From Chromobotia macracanthus (lineage: Eukaryota; Chordata; Actinopteri; Cypriniformes; Botiidae), in the NCBI GenBank assembly GCA_036877525.1, contig JAZGTH010000062.1:6070501-6134500 (forward strand): 64,000 nucleotides of DNA, in the 5' to 3' direction. How positions within the stretch are numbered: position 1 is the stretch's first letter; each line of letters begins with the position of its first letter. The notes beneath the pieces are model-generated. The model saw only the letters and a list, made by a program, of their open reading frames with translations. It did no database searches and was not told the DNA's origin. The position numbers and the translations under genes are program-made. Shown one piece after another: positions 14,299 to 25,200 of the stretch.

Positions 14299-14326
14299 AT
14301 GTGTGTGTGTGTGTGTGTGTGTGTGT
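14299..14326. repeat. (GT)n microsatellite
   Basis: An uninterrupted GT dinucleotide run of about 14 units lies in AT-rich intronic DNA. A shorter imperfect GT run follows at 14515-14527. Confidence 0.9.
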
Positions 14327-15539
14327 TTACTTAACCATATATTGGGGACAGATCAAAACTTGACAAATCTGAACAAAACCTTCTTTTGGAGACATCCTCA
14401 TTTGTAGTAACACTAAACAAAATAGTAAATAATGTTTAAGTTTTATAAAAGATAAATATAAAGGTACATAATTGCACAGTAATAGGACCCGTGTGGAACT
14501 GGGCGGGGCTGAGGTGTGTGTGTGTTTTTGGAACTGAGGTAACATGACTATGCAAGTATGCATTTGGAGGGAGAGAGTGTTCGATTTAATCGTAAACTGC
14601 CGAGCAAGTGAGCATGCAGCAGTGCCAAATGAAAGAGATACACGCCGAGCTCTGATTTACACATTAAGCAGTAGAGCAGAGCAGCAAAGGAGATGCTACT
14701 TTGACCTGAACTATGTGTGTTTGTATGTGTGGGATGGGTGGGGGTAGGGTGGAGGTGTACACACATACCAAAAAAAGCCATGACAACTCTCCTTGAGAAT
14801 TTAACACATGGGAGAGAGGTCGCCTATGCAGACATGCATGAGAGGGAAATCTGAAGACACAGGATACTGTATCAAAGATACTGCCTGATTTCACTTTAAT
14901 AAAGATTCTTCACTTTATTAAAGTTTTTCTTCTAGACCAAACAGATTTCTCAATAGTGAATCCAGCAAAGATTTTGGCTTTACATTTATGCAACAACGTT
15001 TTCTCTATTGAAACCTGTAACAGATATTTTGTAAGTTTATTAAGTGTATTTTGACTTTTAGTAGTTTGTAGATGTGGTGGCCTCAATGTGTCTCCTAAAA
15101 CCTTAAAAAACAGTCAGAAATCCAAACAAACATTTTTCTACACTGAATGTAAAACAGCTGTATGACTTGACACAACAACAGCCAATCAGAACACAATTTA
15201 TGTCTAATACAGTGTTATGTTGCATAAGATTTTGGAAGATTTCATGCTACGTGAGGCTACTCAGCCTCAAAACTTGCTTTTTTAGTGTTAGTTAATCATC
15301 ACTGCAAATGTTTGTCAGTGGACATACATCACTGATAAAAGATAGTCTTGAGTCTTCCTGACTGGTTTAAATGACCAGATTTACTCAGAATTGTTTCTTG
15401 GCTACTACTAATTACATGACATTACCTTGGAAGGAAGCAAATATACTCAACAAACACAGGAATCTGTTCTGTGAGAAGTGAAGACTAATAAGTGCAGAGA
15501 AAGCTGTCTTTATTTCTGTAACTCTGAAAGCTTTTGAAA

Positions 15540-16450
15540 GGTTTCAGGTGGCTTCATTTCCTTCTCTCTCTCATCTCCACACTATTGTGTTCTGTCATTT
15601 ATCTATTTTATGGGATTATCAAGGCGCTTCTCCCCTGCCTGCAATTCATTATGCTCCTAACTGCTCACTTAGGTTTATGCACCTTTAAATCCCCCAACAG
15701 ATAACCAACCAGCCTCAGTAAACAGAGAGAGAGAGGTAGAGAGAGAGAACGAGAGAGACATGAAGGATTCACTCATCAGAGAAGAAATTAAGAGATGTCA
15801 TGCGGCAGTGACCATGGCAGTGAGGGGAGACAGTTAGTGGTGGTTTTTAACGTGTCTGCCCTCTTTTTCCTCATTAGTAATTCAATTTGCTCTTTATTAG
15901 CTGCTCTTATCTCTGGCACAGAGTCCCTCTGGCTAACCCCTCCATCATCACCACTGTCTTTCTTGCTCTCCCCCTCGAAGCATCACCTGGAACACGACAA
16001 AACTTTCTATTGTAAGACAGATTCATGGACGTACTGGACAGAAAGACAGGTATTTTTACTGTTATCGCAATATTGTAATGTGCACAGAATCGGACCATGA
16101 GCGATTACATTGAGATGCCCTGCTTGCCTACATAAGGATGGAGTGGATGGGGTGGAGCTGGCTGTAAAAACAGTGATTGCTTTCCATCAGGTTGGGCTTA
16201 TATTCTCCAGTTCGTTAAAACAATCCAATTTGCAAAGGGATAATTACGCACTAGCTCCTTTTTATCTACTGAGCGGGAGCTCTGGCAAGGTTTGATAGCG
16301 TAGCCGTATTCGGCGCGCCACTGCTGCAAATTACACACTATCGGCACATGTACACCATCACGGCCCGATTGGGCAATTAATTAACTCCTCCTATCCCCAG
16401 TGGATACGGGCCATCACCCCCAAACATACTCCCTCCTAAACCAATAATGC
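15540..16450. promoter_or_regulatory. Strongest candidate conserved non-coding block
   Basis: About 900 bases of complex, balanced sequence without a plausible exon. It holds many homeodomain-type cores (ATTAGTAATTC near 15875, GATAATTACGC near 16240, CAATTAATTAACT at 16374). It also has GATA-type TTATCTC near 15910 and a cluster of CpGs at 16295-16365 that includes GGCGCGCC at 16312-16319. Retained CpGs away from any promoter suggest constraint or low methylation. Target and tissue are unknown. In mammals MAFA is the neighbour of ZC3H3, so mafa is a reasonable candidate target (inference). Confidence 0.4.
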
Positions 16451-17499
16451 TGCTGGGAACATGCTGCCCTCTATTGGACATATATGGTCATAAGGTTCTG
16501 GCTTAATTCATGATGCTGCTAGTTTTCCTGCATGCACATTAAGTTTTACATTTAGCAAATGACAGACAGAAGACACAGTCAGTTTGAATGGGCTACACTT
16601 CTGTTACATGTGTTTGTTAAACCATGAAGCAGAAACAGTTTTGAATGTTTCTATTTACTTTTACCACTACGTACATACAAAGCTATATGGTTTACGTACA
16701 CAATAAAGCTACATTGTAAATATTTGTTAACAATATAAATTTTTGTTGGACACTTTATTTTCAAGCTAACTTAGCAATGTTAAACACATTCATATTATGC
16801 TCATGATTTATTGGTTTAAGCTTCAAAACTTCAATCGAAATGCCCAATATTGACTCACTGACATCTTTGCATAAGAAAATTGCCCCTGTAATAAATTACA
16901 AACACACATTCTATGCAGTAAATAACCACCATTGGTCAAATGGAGCTGTACATTATATAAACCAGAGTCTGATCAAGAATCAGAAGACAATGAAACTGCT
17001 TCACCACCACAAAGAATACAGCAGCCTGTTTAAGCACCACACACAATACAGATGTACAACCAAAATAGTTTTAGTAACACAATTTTCTGTGGAATAAGGG
17101 TAAAATAAAGACAAAGAATTTAAATGCTCTCAGTACTACACTCATACCACAGGTGTTTAAAAATCTTCTGAATTCTATTACCAAAGTTTCCATGTGAGGC
17201 TATTTAATCAGTGTTTCTTATCCAGGGATTCACAGCTGACCCCTAGTGGACTGTGACATACTTGCAAGAGCTCCATAAAACTGTTTTAAAATAGTTTAAA
17301 ATAAAATATAAAATATTTAATTGAATTATACCTTGAAATATTAGTATATATTGACCTTTTCTAACACAACAGAATCAGATGCAGAATTCTTAATACGGCA
17401 GAAATGCTGTTGAGAATGTATTGGGTCATTTCAAGCTGACAAATACACACTGACGAATAGAACCGAATCAAACATTTCCATTTGTTCACAACAAAAATA

Positions 17500-17765
17500 T
17501 TCAAGATATCAACAAGTAAATTGTGCCGGCTAGAACCACGGCTACAAACTCTGAGAACCACTGATTTATATGTAGCATCTCTGAGACAGGAAATGGTAAA
17601 GACTTCCATTAACAAAATTGCGGCTCTATTAAGACAACAGTGTACTGTTAATGAGCATGAAGCCTATTTTATATCTTCTCTGAGGAATACAAACAAAGCA
17701 CAGATAATTCATTTTCCAGAGGCTGTTTTGCGTTAAGCACTAATCAAGTCAATTAGTCATAGTAG
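17500..17765. promoter_or_regulatory. Small candidate conserved block next to zc3h3 exon 3
   Basis: This is an AT-rich but complex stretch, including CTATTAAGACAACAG and TTAATGAGCATGAAGCC. It is open in both strands over about 84 codons and has no family resemblance. It lies about 100 bases downstream of zc3h3 exon 3. I see no splice sites that would make it an exon. Confidence 0.2.
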
Positions 17766-17865
17766 GTGTGAAAACAATCTCTCGGTCTGATGGTTGAAAT
17801 GAAAAGCTGCATTGTGTTTTGAGAGTTGCAAATCATTTTGTCAATGTGCAGTCTTAGTAACTGAC

Positions 17866-20443
17866 CTGAAGCAGCTGTCAGGGAGAGGCGGCGCAGCTTG
17901 TGTCTGCCAAATGAAACCAGCACTTTGGACTGCGCCCGCCTGGCACTGGTTGGAGTCTTCGGCTGACTTTGCGTCCGTCTTCGCAGAGAATACCGGTTCT
18001 TTGATGTCAGCACAACTGGACTGCTTCTCCTCTCTAGAGAAGCAGCACTGGGGATAGAGAAGCAGTATGACAGGCTGTGCTGTAGCAATTTTTAGTTTAG
18101 AATTCTTAGTGTCATGTTAGTTATTATAGAAAACAAACTAGTTTTTTTGTTTTGCTTGTATTTATAAAATACAGATAAAATGCACTAAAATACATATATA
18201 AATTATATTTTTGTGCTGCCATCTAGGGGAAAATTTATGAAAAAGCCTCAACTCATAATAATTCAACATTTTAAAGGAGTTAACGTTTATTACAGGTCCA
18301 CTTACAACAGTTTAAATTTTTTTGTTTTTGCATTACATATATAAAAATAGAAAATAGATAAAAATGATTTTGACTTATGATTCACAATGTTTGAATGGAA
18401 TAACATTCTTTAAGTCACAAAGACAAACACATAATAATATGATAAGAGGTTATTCATTTTCATGGCATTGTAGTGCACAAGACAATGATAACACCATTAA
18501 TCAGAGCTCTTACTTGCTAGGGGATCTTCTGATGATCTTGGTTCTGCTTCTAAGCTTGAAGGCGCCAGCTAATGTAGGAGTAGTAGGAGAATTTAAGTGG
18601 GCTGGGCTTGAGGACAAAGCAGACCCCTTCTCCCACTTTTGATTATTCTTGTTAGCAGTCCACTGATACACTGTGTTCTTATGGGTAGACCTAGAAGTTG
18701 CACCAGATGTATTTGCTGTAGTACTTTGTCCAGCTGCCTTCCAGCTATAGCAACTGGTCTGGCTAACATGGGAGGTGGTGGCTGCTCTTGATTTTTTTGA
18801 TACAACTGCTGATGTTGCAGAATCTCTCTGTTTCTTGGGTCCTTCGAGCCAGCCTTGAGCTGTTCTTACAGGCACCTTAAGAGATTTTGGTGAAAGGGGC
18901 TTGCGTAGCTGTTTGGTTAAAGTGTTTGCTTTTCCAGCTGTTGATGAAGAGCAAGATGAAGACACCCAGGTGTACTTTGAGGTCTTAGGACCTCCGAGGG
19001 AAAGACTGGGCTTGCGATATATCCCCTTGTTTGAGCCAGAGGCTCGTCTGACAGTGGCAGTTCCAGTAGAGGACCCTGAGGCAGGTAAGAGAGAGGTCTC
19101 TATGGGGTAAGCTTCTGACTTAGGCATGTTTTTTATGTTTACAACCTCTTGGTTTTTCACCCAGGTAAACCGAGATCTTTTATGATGCGAGCTGGCATGT
19201 ATCTGTGCTGAGTCTGATTCTGGTTTTAGCATGATCTTTGTCGAGCTTAAAGAAGGCTGACATTGAATGTTAGAGTCAGAAGAAACCCCAGAAGAATCCT
19301 TACTAGCTGTTGGCATTGTGACAGTCCTACTGGATAAGGCAGCAGTGGGGAGGCTTGGTTTGACTTGTAGTTGAGTTTCAGGTTTTTGTTTGGCCGGTGA
19401 AAGAACAGAGGGATTAGACACAGCTGAGGGTGATTTCAACATGGGTTTTATAATTCTTTCTGGTTCACTCTGTTGATTTGATGATGATAAAGTAGAATCC
19501 ATTAGGTCACTAGTAGATAAATAGCCATGACAAGTCTGTCCAGATGCAGACACAAGCGGAGTCGTTTTTCCACTGGCTGGGAGTACTGTGTTCTTCTCCT
19601 GTGAGGTTTTACATTGGAGTAAAGACACTGCAGAATTATTCTTGGTTTGTTTTTCTGGAATCTTTGCATTGCTCCTAACAAGTCTTGTATTATCTCGTGC
19701 AGCAGTAGAAGCAGATGCAGTACTGACTTCATGCGATGGCTGTCTCAGATTAGACGGATGATAAGAGTGAGACACACAATGTCTTTCAGAAGCCCTGGTG
19801 GTCTTGTTGCTAAGGGAGTATGTTTTTCTCCAGCTGCCAGCAGAATGAGGCACATAGGGCTGTGGCAGTGCTGAATATGACTGTGTGTAGCGTGATCCAT
19901 GACCCTGACCCCTCCTCGGACCATGTCTAGCATGATCCCACTGGGTGGAGCTTGAGGGAATGTCACCTTGAGCATTTTTATAGTCATTGATGAGGTCTGT
20001 GATATCAACAAGAAGTAATGTGTAAGGTCAAAATAGCATTCAATATGATCACACAAAATCAAACTACACTTCAATACACCTATTACTGCATTTAATAAAA
20101 TTAATAGTAATAATTCTTTATACATGCTAGTAAATAAAAAATACAATAAGTTTATGATAAAAATGGTATGCTAATGTAAAGAAGTTGCATTAAACAGGTA
20201 AAGCCAAATTTAAACACCCAAAGTTTTTGCCTTAAAAAGCCCATTGTTCACATGTTAAACAGACTTTCAGATTAATTTGGTCAGACAGACAGACAGACAG
20301 ATCAAGACTGACAGACAGATCAGACAGCCATAAGAACTCTGCCACAGACAGACAGATCATTGACAGACAGTACAGACAGACAGACAGATAGACATTGTTC
20401 ACAGACAGACACCAGACAGACAGTCAGACAGACACTCTGTGTC

Positions 20444-20474
<31 letters not shown>

Positions 20475-20607
20475 CTCTGTCTCACAGACAGACAGACAGA
20501 CACTCTGTCTCACAGACAGACAGACAGACACTCTGTCTCACAGACAGACAGACAGACACTCTGTCTCACAGACAGACAGACAGACAGACACTCTGTCTCA
20601 CAGACAG

Positions 20608-20639
<32 letters not shown>

Positions 20640-20648
20640 CTCTGTCTC

Positions 20649-20679
<31 letters not shown>

Positions 20680-20688
20680 CTCTGTCTC

Positions 20689-20759
<71 letters not shown>

Positions 20760-20778
20760 CTCTGTCTCACAGGCAGGC

Positions 20779-20811
<33 letters not shown>

Positions 20812-21046
20812 CTCTGTCTCACAGGCAGGCAGACAGACAGACAGACAGACACTCTGTCTCACAGGCAGACAGACAGACAGACAGACACTCTGTCTCACAG
20901 GCAGACAGACAGACAGACAGACACTCTGTCTCACAGGCAGGCAGACAGACAGACAGACACTCTGTCTCACAGGCAGGCAGACAGACAGACAGACAGACAC
21001 TCTGTCTCACAGGCAGACAGACAGACAGACACTCTGTCTCACAGGC

Positions 21047-21079
<33 letters not shown>

Positions 21080-21771
21080 CTCTGTCTCACAGGCAGACAG
21101 ACAGACAGACAGACAGACAGACACTGTCTCACAGGCAGACAGACAGACAGACACTCTGTCTCACAGGCAGACAGACAGACAGACAGACAGACACTCTGTC
21201 TCACAGGCAGACAGACAGACAGACAGTCACTCTGTCTCACAGGCAGACAGACAGACAGACAGCACTCTGTCTCACAGGCAGACAGACAGTCTTTTAACAG
21301 ATTGTAAAATATAAGTCGACTGAACTAGGATATATCCGGATTTCATTTTAATCCTAAACATAATTTAGGACAATAAGAACATCTGCCACTGACATCGGCG
21401 CAAAATGTCACAATGAGTAATCAAATATTAGAAATAAAACCCCCAAAATGATGACTCCATTTAGGAGAAACTTCAATAACCAGCGAGGAGCTACCAGCAA
21501 TTACATAAAACGACCAAGCTGATAACTAAGAGCAGTCAGAAAATGCAGCCATATAAATCGACGGAAATGTGTTGACGGTGATAGCGTAGCTTCAGTAAAC
21601 AACCGTGCCTGTAAACATTCTTACTAAACATTTGATTAAAATATACTTGCATACCTAAAGAAGAGCTAGCGCCACTGTTTACTAACGTTAGAAGATCGAG
21701 AAGATAATATATAAAATATACTCACTCTGCAGCTCCTCTATTTCTCTCTTTAGCGCTTCACGTTCAGCCAT
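17866..21771 (-). CDS. zc3h3: Zinc finger CCCH domain-containing protein 3, N-terminal exons (partial)
   Basis: ZC3H3 is a nuclear protein linked in mammals to mRNA 3'-end processing and export. Three coding exons read on the minus strand: 21771-21726, 19996-18514 and 18047-17866, with GT-AG introns and matching phases (about 570 residues). The start is the ATG at 21771, giving MAEREALKREIEELQ followed by an LINDYKNAQG-like segment, as at the family's N-terminus. Further family marks are GSWRKTYSL near residue 69 and FKLRSRTKIIRR at about 495-506. The middle is Ser/Thr/Lys-rich and probably disordered. It carries four short aromatic-x-Trp motifs: SRFTW at about 290, SKYTW at 355, SCYSW at 430 and TVYQW at 457. 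Exon 3 is basic (YSLRRR, KLRRLS). The C-terminal CCCH fingers were not found, so the gene is incomplete here. It is divergent from cyldl. Confidence 0.88.
20281..21291. repeat. GACA-type tandem array with hairpin-forming spacers (zc3h3 intron 1)
   Basis: About 1 kb of (CAGA)n is broken roughly 22 times by an insert reading CACTCTGTCTCACAG. Each insert plus the following repeat contains CTGTCT-CAC-AGACAG, a six-base inverted repeat with a three-base loop. In the first eight or so units the insert is followed by ACAG, and from about 20770 on by GCAG (CACAGGCAG). That points to local duplication of a mutated unit. Because the period is four bases and no stop codon arises, all three plus frames stay open for about 300 codons; these are not genes. 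The array lies wholly within intron 1 of zc3h3 (19997-21725). Confidence 0.95.
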
Positions 21772-22211
21772 CTTCACACCGCGACACTGTCGTCATAAGA
21801 CAGCGACGACGCACTTAATGACGCACGCAACCAACATCCAATCACAACACACTTCCCAGCAGCCGATAGCCGTAGTTGTTTTAGATCTAAAATGAAACTA
21901 ATAAAACCTCCCATAAAAACTTTACATAGCGATATAGTTTCTCATTTCGCAGTTTCATCGACGAGCGACGAAATCAAATGAATTATTGTTACCGAGCAAA
22001 GTTAGCATCAGTAATTATTGACTTTGTACAGCTTTCCCCGTGTAATACTAAAGTTTATTAACGTTTATGAAAACGTTTAAGCAGAGAGGAAGTTAATATC
22101 TGTGAAAGGAAGACTCCAGTGCCACAATACAGGCCCTGCCAACACTGAAAGCACCGTGTCAGCTTGAAAACCTGATAAACTTTCAATCTTTCAGGTGACA
22201 GTTTTTGAGAA
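21772..22211. promoter_or_regulatory. Shared bidirectional promoter of zc3h3 and cyldl
   Basis: Only 440 bases separate the divergent start codons. The zc3h3-proximal part is CpG-rich for this window (GCGACACTGTCGTC, CAGCGACGACGCAC). It has a CCAAT box at 21838-21842 and CRE/ATF-like TGACGCAC cores near 21819. No convincing TATA box was seen. Both 5' UTRs must lie inside this interval unless an untranslated exon is hidden. This fits a housekeeping-type bidirectional promoter. Transcription start sites cannot be placed from sequence. Confidence 0.7.
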
Positions 22212-25200
22212 ATGCATTCTGCCGACCACCAGGAGTACTTCATCTTACTTGAAAAACCGCCTTCACATGGATATCTAGATCCTGGTCAAATATGCTACAT
22301 ATTTAAGAAAAGATACGAGGACTTGCGAAAGAGAAGTAACACCAAGACTTTACCTGTTGTTTTTATCGGCCAGACGTTTGATACGCACCTTGAAGCCAGT
22401 CTTCTGCAAAGACTGACACGGAGATCAGCAGAATTACTGCTGGCACTTCAAAACAACGAAGAGCGAATAATAGCACTGACCGATGAAACGACTTTAAAGA
22501 AGTCTTTGGATCTGTCCAAAGACAGTCAGGTTTACGTGGAATATAAGAGTAATTGGCTTATGGGTGTTATTAGGTACATTGGCACTATCACATTGACATC
22601 TTGTAGCTCTGATCCCATTGCAGGAGTCTTCTTCGGAGTAGAACTGCAGGTGAGCATCTTAAATGTCATTTAAATGATTCAAAGAGTCTATTAACAGAGG
22701 GGTGTCTAATATTCTCTGCTGTTCTCAGGGTGAAGATAAAGAGAAAGGCTATAGTGATGGCACCTTCAGCAACAAAACCTGCTTTAGTTGCCCCAAAAAC
22801 TCAGGCATCTTTGCCCCTTTTACAAGAATCAAACCACTGGATTTTGAAACTTCCCTGTCACCCGAGACGTCTACTGAGCCGCTAGTGGCTGGAGACAGAG
22901 TGACCTTTTTTGATAACTGTGATAAAACTCATCACGGCATAGTTGTGGAGATAAATGATGAAAAAGGCACCAAAATGGTAGTCATATATACGGTTAGTAC
23001 TGATTTCTTATTGAAGTGACCCACACGTGAGGGCCACACGGAATCTGCACCCACAAAACTCTATACATTCCCTTTACTCTTCACTTTATGTGTAAGGGAA
23101 AGACAATGCGAGACACAAAATAATAACCTGTCTTCTTAGATGTGAAGCTAAACAAGGCCCAAAATTGAAAGAATAATCTGCATCCTAAAAGTTTTAAAAT
23201 ATATTTCCGTGTTTTCTTAGGATTGGGATGAGGAGGGGAAGGAGGGGGGAGCGATAACTGTCCCATTGGATTATGTAATTAAAGAGGAACTATTAAATAA
23301 AGGTATAAAATTAAGTCACAACAGATATTATTGGACATACACAAATTTATTTCTATATTGTTGACATTAACATTGTTTCTGTGAACAGATGAAATTGAAA
23401 AAATGGACATTTTTCAGGACCCAAAAATATGGGATGTAGATTCCACAGAAATTACTATTGGGTCAGTAGTACAGGTTGATTGGGATGGACCTGTTTATGG
23501 AACTGTCCGCTGGATTGGATATATACAAGGTTTATCTGAGAAGCGTGCAGGACTGGAACTGGTATATTCTCTATTTTGACTATTTGGAATTTTTCTAGCT
23601 TTTCACGGCTCTAGAAAATAGAAGTCTTTTTAACTTGATTTGTTAAAATACATTTAAATATATATATATTTTTAGGAGACAAGCCAGGGAGTGAGTGATG
23701 GGATATTAAACGGAAAACGTTACTTTGACTGTCTTCCTAGACATGGTTTATTTGTGAAACTGTCATCTTGTAAGCCAGATGACCGTTTCTCTAGTGCAAA
23801 GGAAACCATGTTTAATGGACATTTTGGTAAGAATTTGTTGTGTCTATCATGGTCCATTGAAGGTCAGGCAGCTTACTGGTGAATTGTGGCTTTCAATAAT
23901 ATTGTAATGTCACTGTCTATTAGTAAAGCAAAACTTTTGCATGTTACTCACACATATTATTTCCTCTCTATAATAGATGGACTGGAACAGGAGAATGTCC
24001 CTCCAATTAGCCCTGAAGACGTGTTAAAGCGATTGACTGGTCATTCGAAGGGTGTCCAGGGTCACTGCAACTCTTGTTATATGGATTCTGCCCTGTTTAG
24101 GTTAGAACTCTTCTTAAGCTTTGTTTAGACCTGGTATTAAGTTTCAGGTATTATGCTAAACACATGCGTAAACACACCAAGCGCATGTGACTACATCGCA
24201 TTGGTAGTGTAAATGCTAATCTGTCCTAATGTGCTTCTGATAATAATGAAAATGTACAGTATAATGTACAGTACTCACCTGTCAATCAAGCATTGCTCTA
24301 AAACAAACAGTTTAACAGACTTTGTTGGTTACATGCAACTTTATAAGAAAAGCTTTATAATTTTGGAAAGGCTTATAATATACAGACTTCACAGAACAAA
24401 ACCAGTATGACTCCTGCTAAATAAATAAATCAAGATCATGTGAGGAACGCATATTTGAGGTGATTTAATTTAGGTGCTTGAATAAAATAATGAGCACTCT
24501 AATGTCATTCAAGTATATTTAATGTATATTTATGTGCACCAAAACACATAGACAATACATATAAGAGCATAACATCAAAGACTTAACTAAGAAATACAAT
24601 TACAAGTGGTCACATGAGACGTATTTGAGCATATACAAGTATAAAAATAATAAACTCAGTTTATGTAAGAAGTAACTACTGTAATAAACTAAATATCTTT
24701 ACAGTTAGAATAACATGGTGTGAACTGATTTCTGTTTTTATCTAGTCTGTTTTCCTGTTCATCAGTCTTGGATTCTCTGCTTTTTAAATCCACGAAAAAT
24801 GCAGACCAACCCATTCAGAATACTCTTCTAAAGGAAATTGTCAACCCTCTACGCAGGTAAGGTTGTGGATTAAATTGAGCTTTAAATGAATGTAACCTTT
24901 TCCTGTCTAAAAACGAAATCAAGTGAACAAAACCCATTTTCAACAGAAATGGTTTTGTACCAAAGCAGAGCGTGATGAAGCTTCGGCAACTGTTACAAAA
25001 ACGCAGCCGTTGCTTGACTTACACCACAGATGAGAAGGGTAAGATCACTTCATAATGTCATACCAGTATTCAGCACTGTTAAATTCAGTATATCAGGTTT
25101 TAAATAAGCTAAAGATGGATTTTGTTTTCATAACATGAAGTGCTAAAACCCTCAAAGCTTGGGTGAAGACTGAGTCAAGGCTCAGTGTTTTTTTATTTTT

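Larger units (their letters stand above)
1..17865 (-). other. Long non-coding stretch, probably intron 3 of zc3h3
   Basis: I found no coding exon here on either strand. The open frames are short, lack convincing splice sites and match no family I know. The zc3h3 exon ending at 17866 has a good donor (CAG|GTCAG), and the zinc-finger part of the protein must come later on the minus strand. This stretch is therefore best read as intron, with the missing exons left of the window or too small for me to see. The DNA is mostly AT-rich, with a few SINE and other repeat fragments. Several more complex, GC-balanced blocks (listed separately) look like candidate regulatory DNA. The intron assignment is inference. 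Confidence 0.5.

Noticed and set aside
20360..21314. Three overlapping plus-strand open frames of about 290-315 codons and several minus-strand cysteine/valine-rich frames
   Set aside because: They are translations of the four-base GACA repeat, which has no stop codon in any frame. They lie within a zc3h3 intron.
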